Source: Palsa-513 sp050010595 (GTDB lineage: Bacteria > Actinomycetota > Thermoleophilia > Solirubrobacterales > Solirubrobacteraceae). Taken from it: a stretch of DNA of 64,000 nt. How positions within the stretch are numbered: the stretch's first letter is position 1; the number at the start of each line of letters is the position of its first letter. The notes beneath the pieces are model-generated. The model ran no database searches, had not been told where the DNA came from, and saw only the letters and a program-made list of their open reading frames with translations. The stretch lies in the NCBI GenBank assembly GCA_050010595.1, contig JBEKKS010000002.1, positions 186,001-250,000 on the forward strand, written 5' to 3'. This document shows positions 16,451-24,340 of the stretch, in pieces. Position numbers and translations under genes: made by a program.

Positions 16451-16528
16451 AACCGTTGTATTGCGGTTAAACCCCAATTGCCGATCGCCTTTATCGACAT
16501 TGACAGGCGCCCACGGGTTGCCTACCTT
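16451..16528 (+). promoter_or_regulatory. Candidate Rrf2 operator and promoter of the FAD-protein gene
   Basis: AACCG-N8-CGGTT (16451-16468) and the overlapping palindrome GGTTAAACC (16465-16473) lie just upstream of the Rrf2 gene. Downstream, a perfect TTGACA (16500-16505), a 17-nt spacer and TACCTT (16523-16528) form a promoter pointing at the FAD-protein gene. Regulation by the Rrf2 protein is inferred from position. Confidence 0.45.
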
Positions 16529-16537
16529 CCTGAGTAT

Positions 16538-18034
16538 GTGGGGCTGTTCGGCCAACAATCCTTCCCGATCGGCACTGTCACGCTCGACGGGCTCGCGAGA
16601 GCCATGCTGAAGCCCGCTGCGGGCGTAGGCCGGGTTGCGTCGGATGCACGGCGCCCGACAGTCGCGATCGTCGGCGGCGGTGCGAGTGGCACGCTCCTCG
16701 CCGCGCGCCTGCTGCTGGGCCTCACCAAAGCTACCACCCCGGGACGGGTGGTCTTGATCGACCCGCGTGAAGGGTGTGGCGGTCTCGCCTACTCGACGAC
16801 CGACACCTCGCACCGGCTCAATGTGACTGCGTCGCGCATGTCGGCCTTCCCGGAGGATGCGGGGCACTTCGTTCGCTGGCGCGCACGGAGCGTTGGCGCC
16901 GAGCTGCCGGGCGCGTACGCCTCGCGCGTCGAGTACGGGCGCTATCTCGCCGACGTCCTTGTACGTGCCCGCGCCGCGGCGGCCGATGACGCGCAGCTGG
17001 ATCGGCTTGCGGCTCGGGTCGTAGCACTCGAGCCAGGGCCTGAACGCGTCGTGCTCGAGTTGGCCGGCGGGGACCGCGTTGTGGCCGATATCGCCGTGCT
17101 TGCGCTCGGCAACCTCCCCGCCACGATGCCCGACGCGTACAGACCACTCCTCGGGCATCCCGCGTTGGTCGAGGATCCCTGGCAACCGGGCGCGCTCGAG
17201 CGCGTTGCCCGTGAGGCGCACGGGACGGTGTTGCTGATCGGCACCGGTCTCACGATGGTCGATGTTGCGTTGACCGTCGCTGCGCGAAGTCCGCAGGCCC
17301 GACTCGTGGCTGCCTCCCGCCACGGGTTGCTCCCGCGTCCGCACCTGGTGGGGCGAGTGGCGGCGGTGCCGGCGCCGACCAGGGTTGACACCAACGTCTC
17401 GTTCATCGAGCTCGTCGACCGGGTTCTCGCCGAATCCGAGCGGGGGCGGTCACGCTGGCACCACCTCGTCGACGGACTGCGGCCATTGACCCAAGCCCAC
17501 TGGCAGCGTCTCAGCTTGGAGCAACGCAAGACATTCATGGCGACGCGCCACCGGGCCTGGAGCGTCCATCGCCACCGAATGGCGCCCGAGGTTGCTACGC
17601 GTTTGGCTGCCCTTCTCGCTGCCCGCCGGCTTGAGATTCGCAGTGGCGCGCCGGCGCTCGCCACCCGCGATGACGGCGAGCTTGTCCTCGGGCCCGAGCG
17701 CGAGCTTGTATCACTCGTCGTCAATTGCACCGGGCCGGGTCTGGACCCGCGGACATGCGACGAGCCGCTCGTGCGCCAACTGCTTGAGGCCGGCTATGTG
17801 CGTGCCCACCCGCTCGGCATGGGGTTCGACACCGATCCATATGGCGCGCTGCGAGACGATCGTGGGAGACCCCAGCCGCGACTCTTCACCCTTGGACCAC
17901 CGCGGATCGGCGACCTCTATGAGACGACGGCGATCCCTGAGATACGCGACGAAGCCAGGGACTTGGCACGTCGCTGCGTGGTGGCGCTCGACGAGAGTCG
18001 CGAGACCTTGACCATTCGCGCGAGTGGTGCCTGA
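16538..18034 (+). CDS. FAD/NAD(P)-binding protein
   Basis: About 498 aa. Its dinucleotide-binding site is VAIVGGGASGTLLAARLL, followed by DPREGCGGLAYSTTD, the second nucleotide motif LLIGTGLTMVDVALTVA, and a late VVNCTGPGLDP. This matches the FAD-NAD(P)-binding family (NAD_binding_9), whose substrate is generally unknown. GTG 16538 lies 9 nt after the -10 box and codon usage is gene-like from there; ATG 16604 is a conservative alternative. An open frame to 16478 precedes the promoter and is unlikely to be translated. It is divergent from the Rrf2 regulator, a candidate controller. Confidence 0.82.
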   Translation: MGLFGQQSFPIGTVTLDGLARAMLKPAAGVGRVASDARRPTVAIVGGGASGTLLAARLLLGLTKATTPGRVVLIDPREGCGGLAYSTTDTSHRLNVTASRMSAFPEDAGHFVRWRARSVGAELPGAYASRVEYGRYLADVLVRARAAAADDAQLDRLAARVVALEPGPERVVLELAGGDRVVADIAVLALGNLPATMPDAYRPLLGHPALVEDPWQPGALERVAREAHGTVLLIGTGLTMVDVALTVAARSPQARLVAASRHGLLPRPHLVGRVAAVPAPTRVDTNVSFIELVDRVLAESERGRSRWHHLVDGLRPLTQAHWQRLSLEQRKTFMATRHRAWSVHRHRMAPEVATRLAALLAARRLEIRSGAPALATRDDGELVLGPERELVSLVVNCTGPGLDPRTCDEPLVRQLLEAGYVRAHPLGMGFDTDPYGALRDDRGRPQPRLFTLGPPRIGDLYETTAIPEIRDEARDLARRCVVALDESRETLTIRASGA

Positions 18035-18047
18035 AGCAGCGAATGCG

Positions 18048-18215
18048 TATAAATCCACTCGCCTTTCTCTAGTATCGTCGGTAATCCCTGTTGACTGGCC
18101 CGCCGGGCATGGGCGCGCGACATGAGCCGATCTGATCGGCGGCGGAGCCTTCGGAGGTCGAGCGCTCCAGGGCACCGTGCTTCAATCTCGATAGCAACCG
18201 AAAGGACCCCGAATC
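18048..18215 (+). promoter_or_regulatory. Putative promoter and structured leader of the peroxiredoxin gene
   Basis: TATAAA at 18048-18053 could be a -10 box, with only a weak TGGTGC 17 nt upstream. The following ~150 nt hold several hairpins, including GCCCG-C-CGGGC and GCCGATC-T-GATCGGC, before a GAAAGGA ribosome-binding sequence. The gap has no coding capacity that I trust. I could not match it to a known riboswitch. Confidence 0.35.
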
Positions 18216-18875
18216 ATGAGTTTGCAACTGGGCGAGACCGCCCCTGACTTTGAGACTGAGACCTCCGAGGGACCGATCAGCTTCCATGAGTGGATTGGCG
18301 ACTCATGGGCCGTGCTGTTCTCGCACCCGCGCGCGTTCACGCCGGTCTGCACGACGGAGCTCGGCTACATGGCGAAGATCAAGCCGGAGTTCGACCGCCG
18401 CGGTGTGAAGATCATCGGCCTGTCCGTCGACCCGGTCGAGAACACCAAGAAGTGGGCGAGCGACATCGCTGAGACGCAGGGCACGGCGCTGAACTACCCG
18501 ATCATCGGTGACGCCGACTTCAAGGTGGCGAAGCTCTACGGCATGCTCCCGGCAAGCGTGAGCGGGGATCCGACCGTCCGCACGGCGGCGGAGAACCAGA
18601 CGGTCCGCAACGTCTTCGTGATCGGGCCCGACAAGAAGATCAAGCTGATCCTCGTCTACCCGATGAGCACCGGGCGCAACTTCGACGAAGTGCTGCGCGT
18701 CGTCGACTCGCTGCAGCTCGGCGCCAAGCACCCGGTATCGACCCCGGTCAACTGGAAGCCCGGCGAGGATGTGATCATCGCCGGCTCGGTCAACGACGAG
18801 AAGGCCAAGGAGCTCTTCCCCGACGGCTGGGAGGCGCCCCGGCCCTACCTGCGCGTCGTCGCGCAGCCGAAGTAG
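18216..18875 (+). CDS. 1-Cys peroxiredoxin (Prx6-type)
   Basis: 219 aa, the normal length for Prx6-type enzymes. The peroxidatic cysteine lies in the conserved HPRAFTPVCTTELG; there is no other cysteine, so no resolving Cys. The long C-terminal extension (VNWKPGEDVIIAGSV) is characteristic of this group. It reduces H2O2 or organic peroxides in the cytoplasm using an external thiol. A GAAAGGA ribosome-binding sequence precedes the ATG. Confidence 0.96.
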   Translation: MSLQLGETAPDFETETSEGPISFHEWIGDSWAVLFSHPRAFTPVCTTELGYMAKIKPEFDRRGVKIIGLSVDPVENTKKWASDIAETQGTALNYPIIGDADFKVAKLYGMLPASVSGDPTVRTAAENQTVRNVFVIGPDKKIKLILVYPMSTGRNFDEVLRVVDSLQLGAKHPVSTPVNWKPGEDVIIAGSVNDEKAKELFPDGWEAPRPYLRVVAQPK

Positions 18876-18891
18876 GACGTCTTTGCCGCAG

Positions 18892-18921
18892 GGCTGATCG
18901 GCTCGCGCGAGCCGATCAGCC
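18892..18921. terminator. 30-bp perfect palindrome, probable bidirectional terminator
   Basis: GGCTGATCGGCTCG is followed by CG and then by its exact reverse complement. It forms a 13-14 bp stem between the convergent peroxiredoxin and LysR genes. No T-run follows, but the position and strength suit bidirectional termination or 3'-end protection. Confidence 0.65.
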
Positions 18922-18947
18922 GCCGGCGCAGATTTGCCGCGGCTCGA

Positions 18948-19856
18948 TCAGGACTCCGAATAGGCGCGCGCCCGCTCGACGAAGATCTGGTGGAGATCGC
19001 GCGCAGCCGACGGCACGGTACCGCTGCGACGGCGCTGAATCACGAGATGCACAGCCGTATCGTCGTCTTCAAGCGGCCGGTGGGTGATCACGCGACGCTG
19101 CTCGAGCGGGTCACCGATCACGCTGAAATCAGGCAGCACAGTCGCGCCGAGACCCTCGGCAACCAGCAGCTTGCCCATCTCCGCGCCGTCGGTGGTGTAG
19201 GAGAAGGAGGGCGTTCGCCCGGCCAGGAGGCGATGGACGTAGCGATGCATCACATAGCCGGATCGCATCACGATCAGCGGCTCTTCGAGCAGCTCGGCGA
19301 CGCTGACCGTCGACCGTAGCGCGAGCGGACTGTCCGTACGCATGCAGACGACGGCGCGGCCGCGCAAGAGCTCGGTGGTCTCGAACTCCGGCGGCCGGTC
19401 GTCGCCGTCGAGATAGTTCACGAGGCCGAGGTCGAAGCTCCCCTCGAGGATCGCGCTGTGAATCTGAGCCTGTTGTGCGCCAATCACCTCGACCTGAGTC
19501 GACGGATGCGTCTCGCGGAACGCTCGGATGGTTGGCGCGACGAGCGGGACCGTCGCCGCGTTGACCGTCCCCACGCGCACCATCCGGCTGGCACTGTGCT
19601 GGCCGTCGGCGGCGCGGCGCAGCAGATCCACCGCTTCGATTGCGCTGACGATGTACGGCAGCAGCTCGCGCCCGGCATCGCTCACCGTTGCTCCTGAGCG
19701 CGTGCGCCTCAGGAGGGGCACGCCGAGCTCGCGCTCGAGATTGCGCACGGTCTCGCTGAGTGCCGGCTGGGAGATGTGAAGCTCCTCGGCGGCGCGCCGG
19801 AACGATCCTAGGCGTGTAATCGCGGCGACGTACTCGAGCTGCTCGATGCGCAACAA
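18948..19856 (-). CDS. LysR-family transcriptional regulator
   Basis: 302 aa. The N-terminal winged helix is LEYVAAITRLGSFRRAAEELHISQPALSETV, followed by the substrate domain (VRVGTVNAATVPLVAP). In-frame starts are TTG 19856 or 19853, with AGG-rich sequence upstream. It is divergent from the LuxR gene and the organosulfur operon, so CysB/Cbl-like control of sulfur acquisition is possible but unproven. Confidence 0.92.
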   Translation of the reverse strand: MLRIEQLEYVAAITRLGSFRRAAEELHISQPALSETVRNLERELGVPLLRRTRSGATVSDAGRELLPYIVSAIEAVDLLRRAADGQHSASRMVRVGTVNAATVPLVAPTIRAFRETHPSTQVEVIGAQQAQIHSAILEGSFDLGLVNYLDGDDRPPEFETTELLRGRAVVCMRTDSPLALRSTVSVAELLEEPLIVMRSGYVMHRYVHRLLAGRTPSFSYTTDGAEMGKLLVAEGLGATVLPDFSVIGDPLEQRRVITHRPLEDDDTAVHLVIQRRRSGTVPSAARDLHQIFVERARAYSES

Positions 19857-19883
19857 GCACCTGCCTTCCCGGGCATATAGGAT

Positions 19884-19899
19884 AAAGCCGATCCGCTTT
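19884..19899. promoter_or_regulatory. Small dyad upstream of the LysR gene
   Basis: AAAGC-CGATCC-GCTTT lies about 30 bp upstream of the LysR start in an AT-rich patch. It is a possible autoregulatory site. Confidence 0.3.
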
Positions 19900-20026
19900 G
19901 TAGGGTTAGCCTATCACGCCGTCGAGAACGTCGATTTGACCGGATCGTGGGGGACGGTGATCCTTTGTCGGGGACGGGCGCCGGCCCTCTGGCGGTGGTG
20001 TTGGAACACGCGAGACCCAAGCTTCG

Positions 20027-20062
20027 GAAGAAATCTTCAGTTTCACACCGGTAAATGTGAAA
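20027..20062. promoter_or_regulatory. Two palindromes directly upstream of the LuxR-type gene
   Basis: GAAGAAATCTTC (20027-20038) is a palindrome. TTTCACA-N8-TGTGAAA (20041-20062) is a perfect 7-bp dyad ending 5 nt before the GTG start. Both are plausible regulator-binding sites. The second would block transcription or translation initiation if occupied. Confidence 0.45.
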
Positions 20063-20067
20063 AATCA

Positions 20068-20691
20068 GTGACCAAGCCTTCAGCTATCCCCGATCGCACG
20101 ATCCGGCCACTCGTCGTTGACGGGCACGTGACCACCCGGATCGGCCTCGCGGTCCTGCTTCAGCGGGAGCCATGGGTTGGCAGGTGTCTGCTCGCGCAGG
20201 ACGCTCGCGAGGGCGCCGCACTTGCCCGTCGCCACCGCCCGGAGGTCGCAGTTCTCGACGTTTCGCAGGCGGGGCCCTTCGTTGCCTCGGCGACTGCGGC
20301 GCTGCGCGACGCTCATCCGGGGATCGGGATCGTCCTCACGTCACGCTGCGCGAGTCAGCTGAGCGCCTCGCTCCTGGAGCTTGGCGCAACCGATTTCCTG
20401 CCGCCCGGCGCGAGTGGTTCGGAGATCGTTGCTGCCGTGTGGGGCGCCGTCATGTCGCGCCGGGCACCGGAGCGCCAAGCGCGGCCCGAGGGACCGGGGA
20501 TTCTGACCGAGCGCGAGCGCGAGCTGCTGGCGCTGATGAGCACGGGCGCCACGAACAAGGAGATTGCCAAGCGGCTGCACCTCGGTCCCGACAGCGTCAA
20601 GAAGAGCGCGAGCGCGCTCTACCGCAAGCTCGGCGTGCGCAACCGGACCGAAGCGGTGAGGCACGTCGCGTTGTTGCTGGCGGCGGCGTGA
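20068..20691 (+). CDS. LuxR/NarL-type regulator with degenerate receiver domain
   Basis: About 207 aa. The receiver fold is recognisable (LVVDGHVTTRIGLAVLL, VAVLDVSQAG), and the phospho-acceptor Asp may remain. One residue of the acidic pocket is Gly, and the conserved Lys is Pro (GATDFLPPGAS), so normal phosphorylation is doubtful. The C-terminal LuxR helix-turn-helix is intact (LTERERELLALMSTGATNKEIAKRL). An open frame reaches 19846, but GTG 20068 starts just before the domain. It sits immediately upstream of the organosulfur operon. Confidence 0.85.
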   Translation: MTKPSAIPDRTIRPLVVDGHVTTRIGLAVLLQREPWVGRCLLAQDAREGAALARRHRPEVAVLDVSQAGPFVASATAALRDAHPGIGIVLTSRCASQLSASLLELGATDFLPPGASGSEIVAAVWGAVMSRRAPERQARPEGPGILTERERELLALMSTGATNKEIAKRLHLGPDSVKKSASALYRKLGVRNRTEAVRHVALLLAAA

Positions 20692-20712
20692 ACACCCTCG
20701 GACGCCTCTGCG

Positions 20713-20771
20713 GTACCCGGACGGGTACTCCTCGAGCAGTTCCTACCTTTGTGGATCTGCTTGACCCACAA
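20713..20771 (+). promoter_or_regulatory. Regulatory region of the organosulfur operon
   Basis: GTACCC-GGAC-GGGTAC (20713-20728) and the dyad TTGTGG-N11-CCACAA (20749-20771) lie between the LuxR gene and the first operon gene. The second dyad encloses a TTGACC -35-like hexamer (20761-20766), but no convincing -10 follows 17 nt later. The N11 dyad has the spacing of LysR-type sites. The regulator is not known. Confidence 0.4.
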
Positions 20772-20832
20772 TTGCGCGGCTCGGCCGTCATCGCGCGGCC
20801 CTGACCGCTGTCCCTTCGTCCCTGAGGAATAA

Positions 20833-22530
20833 ATGCCACACGCAGATCGCACCAAGACCCGCCCTTCGAGCGCTCGTCGCGTCGCGCTTGCCGCCGCCGG
20901 TAGCGGGTTCGCACTCGCAGCTACCGTCCTCTTGTCGCCTCTACTGGGAGGTAGCGCCTCCGCCAGAGCCGAACATGCCGTGGCGGCAACCGCCACCGCG
21001 CCTCAGTCTGGCGGCACGATCTACTACGCGGCTGAGCAGGAGCCGCCGTGCCTGCAGGGCGGCTGGGTGCAGGAGGCCTACATCGAGCGCCAGTACGCCG
21101 ACTCGCTCGTCTCGCAGGTCAGCAGCGGTCACATCGTGCCGTGGCTGGCGACAAGCTGGTCGGTATCGGCCAACGGTCTGACCTACACCTTCCATCTCAA
21201 GTCGGGCGTTAAGTTCACCGACGGCACACCGCTCGACGCGCAGGCGGTGGTCGACAACTTCGACTACTGGACGAACCCGAAGACCGCGAATGGCGATGTC
21301 GATGCCTTCATCGGTCCGTACTTCAAGTCGGCTGTGGCAACCGGCCCGCTGACGGTCCAGGTCAACCTCGTCAAGCCGTACGCGCCGCTGCTGTCGACGC
21401 TCTCCCAGGGCTACGACGGCATCCTCTCGCCGAAGGGCCTCGCTCGCGGCGTGGCCGCCAACTGCACCGACCCGATCGGCAGCGGTCCGTTCATCCTGCA
21501 GAAGTGGAACCACGGGCAGGACCTCGTGTTCGTGCGCAACCCGCACTACAACTCGGCTCCAGCGAACGCCCTGCACCAAGGCCCCGCCTACGCAAGCAAG
21601 CTCATCTGGAGCTTCGTCGCCGATGGGACCACACGCTGGGGCTCCTTGACCAGTGGCGAATCCGACGTGATCTACGACGTCCCGACGGTCGACTGGCCAC
21701 AGGCCGTATCGCAGTACGACACCAAGCGGTACATCACCCCGGGCCGGCCCGACACGCTGACGCTCAACACCCACCACGGCCCGTTCACCAACGAGCTCGT
21801 CCGGCAGGCGTTCGCATATGCGATCAATCGGCAACAGGCAGTCCAGAGCGCGTTCAACGGCGAGATCCCCTACGACGGCAACGGCGCACTCAGCCCGTCG
21901 ACGCCCGACTACGACGCCGCGCTCAACGACAGCCTGCCCTACAACCTGGCCAAGGCGAAGGCCCTGCTCGCGCAGGCCGGCTACACGGGCCATGACGCCG
22001 CCGGCTACGCCACCAAGGACGGCAAGGAGCTCGACATCACGCTCCCGTACGACGCGGGCGCGATCATCAACTCGGAGGGCGAGACGCTGCTGCAGGACCT
22101 TCAACAGGAATGGAAGGCCGCCGGCTTCAACGTCAGGCTGATCCCGCTGACGCTGAGCCAGGCATTTGCCGGCGTGGACTCGGGGCCGACGGCGGCCGAC
22201 GCAAGCGTCGGCTACTGGACCAGCCCCACCCCCGGTGTCCTCTACATCGTCTGGCGATTCTGGAACACGAAGGATCCGGACTTCGCCAATACTGCCTACT
22301 ACGACAACACCCAGCTCGTCAACCTGATTCAAGCCGGAAATTCGGCGTCGAACCCGGCGCTGCAGCGCGCGGACTACTACGCCGCGCAGAAGATCGTGGT
22401 CGACAACGCGGCGGTAATCGGGCTCTACACACAGACGACCTCGGACGCCTGGAGCAAGAACCTCCACGACTTCTGGATCGAGGATTCGCAGGGTGAGCCT
22501 GTCTTCGACGACGCGTACCTCACGAAGTAA
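20833..22530 (+). CDS. ABC transporter substrate-binding protein, family 5
   Basis: 565 aa with an N-terminal export signal (RRVALAAAGSGFALAATVLL). It shows the SBP_bac_5 features: TYTFHLKSGVKFTDGTPL early, YDGILSPKGLARG in the middle, and FTNELVRQAFAYAINRQ. A GAGGA ribosome-binding sequence precedes ATG 20833. As first gene of an operon full of sulfur-oxygenase genes, it probably captures an organosulfur compound rather than a peptide. That substrate assignment is inference from context. Confidence 0.93.
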   Translation: MPHADRTKTRPSSARRVALAAAGSGFALAATVLLSPLLGGSASARAEHAVAATATAPQSGGTIYYAAEQEPPCLQGGWVQEAYIERQYADSLVSQVSSGHIVPWLATSWSVSANGLTYTFHLKSGVKFTDGTPLDAQAVVDNFDYWTNPKTANGDVDAFIGPYFKSAVATGPLTVQVNLVKPYAPLLSTLSQGYDGILSPKGLARGVAANCTDPIGSGPFILQKWNHGQDLVFVRNPHYNSAPANALHQGPAYASKLIWSFVADGTTRWGSLTSGESDVIYDVPTVDWPQAVSQYDTKRYITPGRPDTLTLNTHHGPFTNELVRQAFAYAINRQQAVQSAFNGEIPYDGNGALSPSTPDYDAALNDSLPYNLAKAKALLAQAGYTGHDAAGYATKDGKELDITLPYDAGAIINSEGETLLQDLQQEWKAAGFNVRLIPLTLSQAFAGVDSGPTAADASVGYWTSPTPGVLYIVWRFWNTKDPDFANTAYYDNTQLVNLIQAGNSASNPALQRADYYAAQKIVVDNAAVIGLYTQTTSDAWSKNLHDFWIEDSQGEPVFDDAYLTK

Positions 22531-23468
22531 TGGCCCGCCGGATCCTCAAGCGAGTCCTCGGCGCAGTAGGCGTGCTGTGGGCAGCGGCGTCCTTCACCTT
22601 CCTGGTGGAGACGCTGCTGCCCGGCAACCGCGCGGTGCTGTTGCTCAACCAGCAGACGGGCCAGCAAAACGCAAGCTACAGCGCCTCGCAGACCGCGCCA
22701 ATCAACCGCGAGTACGGCTTCGACAACTCGGTCCTGCACCAGTACCTCCAGTACGTCTGGGGGCTGCTGCACGGCAACCTGGGCACTTCGTTTGACCAGC
22801 ACCAGCCGGTCCTCACGATCATCGCCCAGCAGGTCGGACCGACGCTAGTGCTCACTGGTACGGCACTCGTGTTCGCATGGCTTCTCGCGCTGGCGCTGAC
22901 CGTCACCACCGCTCGCCGCGGGCGTCTGCTCTCAGGGCTTGGGTCCGGGATCGAGGTTGTAACCGCGACGCTTCCCGCCTACTGGCTCGGGGTCATTCTG
23001 CTCGTCGTGTTCGCGATCGATCTGCACGTCTTTCCGGTCCTCGGCGGCACCGGCCTCAGCGGCCTGGTGCTGCCGGCGCTCACTCTCGGGATACCGCTCG
23101 CCGGCTTCATCGGCCAGGTAACCCGCGACGAGTTCGAGAAGGTGCTCGACCAGCCGTTCGTGACCTCGGCCCGAGCGCGGGGGATGGGCGACCTCCAGGT
23201 GCGCCTACGTCATGTGCTGCGCCACGCCGTGCTCCCGGCGCTGACGCTTTCGGGCTGGGCGCTGGGCGCACTGATCTCGGGAGCCGTGATTGTGGAAACG
23301 GTGTTCGCGCGCCCGGGCATTGGCAACGTTCTCGTGACCGCAACCGAATCGAGAGACCTGCCGCTCGTCTCCGGCGTGGTGATCCTGGTCGCTGCGGTCT
23401 ACGTGGTCGCGAACCTGATTGTCGATGTCGCCTACGTCTTGATCGATCCGCGGATGCGCGCCGCATGA
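22530..23468 (+). CDS. ABC transporter permease, DppB type
   Basis: 312 aa. It opens MARRILKRVLGAVGVLWAA and has the DppB periplasmic loop (YVWGLLHGNLGTSFDQHQPV) and the coupling loop TSARARGMGDLQVRLRHVLRH. Its ATG shares a base with the upstream TAA (TAATG). It is one of the two pore subunits of the operon's importer. Confidence 0.93.
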   Translation: MARRILKRVLGAVGVLWAAASFTFLVETLLPGNRAVLLLNQQTGQQNASYSASQTAPINREYGFDNSVLHQYLQYVWGLLHGNLGTSFDQHQPVLTIIAQQVGPTLVLTGTALVFAWLLALALTVTTARRGRLLSGLGSGIEVVTATLPAYWLGVILLVVFAIDLHVFPVLGGTGLSGLVLPALTLGIPLAGFIGQVTRDEFEKVLDQPFVTSARARGMGDLQVRLRHVLRHAVLPALTLSGWALGALISGAVIVETVFARPGIGNVLVTATESRDLPLVSGVVILVAAVYVVANLIVDVAYVLIDPRMRAA

Positions 23469-24340
23469 GCACCGTCGCACCACCGATCGGCGCCGCAGTC
23501 CGACGTCCGCTCGCGCTGCCACGCTGGGTGGCGCAGGTAAGCCCCGGAGTCGCGCTCGCCGGGCTGTTCGTGGCGCTTGCCCTGCTCGCAGTGATCGCGC
23601 CATCGGCGCTCTCGCCACAGGGTCCGCTGACAATCAACCTCGGCGACACGCTCGCGGCGCCATCGCTCCACCACCTCTTCGGCACCGATCAATCGGGCCG
23701 CGACATGCTCGCACGCGTGATCTACGGTGCTCGCGAGTCGCTCCTGATCGGCCTTGGCGCGACCGCGCTGAGTATGTCGATCGCGATCCTGCTCGGCTTC
23801 GCAGCGGGGCTCGCCGGCGGCTGGCTCGACGCAGTGATCGGCCGCAGCATCGAGGTGATGTTTGCGCTTCCAGTGCTGCTGCTGGCGCTCTTGATCGTGT
23901 CCGTGTTCGGCCAGAGTGCTGTGACCGAGCTCGTCGCCGTCGGGATTGGCACTGCACCCGGCTACACGCGCATGATCCGCGGACAGGTGCTCGCGGTGCG
24001 CCACTCCGCCTACGTCGAGGCCGCAAGCGCCCTCGGTCATCCGTACCGCAAGATCGTTCGCCGCCACATCTTTCCGAACGCGATGCGCCCGATCGTGGTG
24101 CTGATCACGCTCGGTGTCGGTCAGTCGATCGTCTGGGCCTCGGGCCTCGCGTTCCTCGGTCTCGGCGTGCCCCCGCCGGCGCCTGAATGGGGCGCCCTGC
24201 TCGATGCCGGACGCGATTACGTAACCCAGGCGTGGTGGCTCGAGGTGATGCCGGGCGTCGTAATCGTCTTGTTCGCGCTGTCCCTGACCACGATTGGCCG
24301 CTTCGTCCAGAAGCAGCTCGAAGGAGGCGATGCCAGATGA
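23465..24340 (+). CDS. ABC transporter permease, DppC type
   Basis: About 291 aa. It has the DppC hallmark HHLFGTDQSGRDMLARVIYG near the N-terminus and the coupling loop EAASALGHPYRKIVRRHIFPN. ATG 23465 overlaps the previous stop (ATGA). The longer open frame from 22877 is a shadow of the upstream permease. Confidence 0.93.
   Translation: MSTVAPPIGAAVRRPLALPRWVAQVSPGVALAGLFVALALLAVIAPSALSPQGPLTINLGDTLAAPSLHHLFGTDQSGRDMLARVIYGARESLLIGLGATALSMSIAILLGFAAGLAGGWLDAVIGRSIEVMFALPVLLLALLIVSVFGQSAVTELVAVGIGTAPGYTRMIRGQVLAVRHSAYVEAASALGHPYRKIVRRHIFPNAMRPIVVLITLGVGQSIVWASGLAFLGLGVPPPAPEWGALLDAGRDYVTQAWWLEVMPGVVIVLFALSLTTIGRFVQKQLEGGDAR

Noticed and set aside
18100..18205. Possible S-box/SAM riboswitch before the peroxiredoxin gene
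   Set aside because: Only a GACTGGCCCG-like string matches. The GCAACC segment is far out of place and the helix order does not fit.
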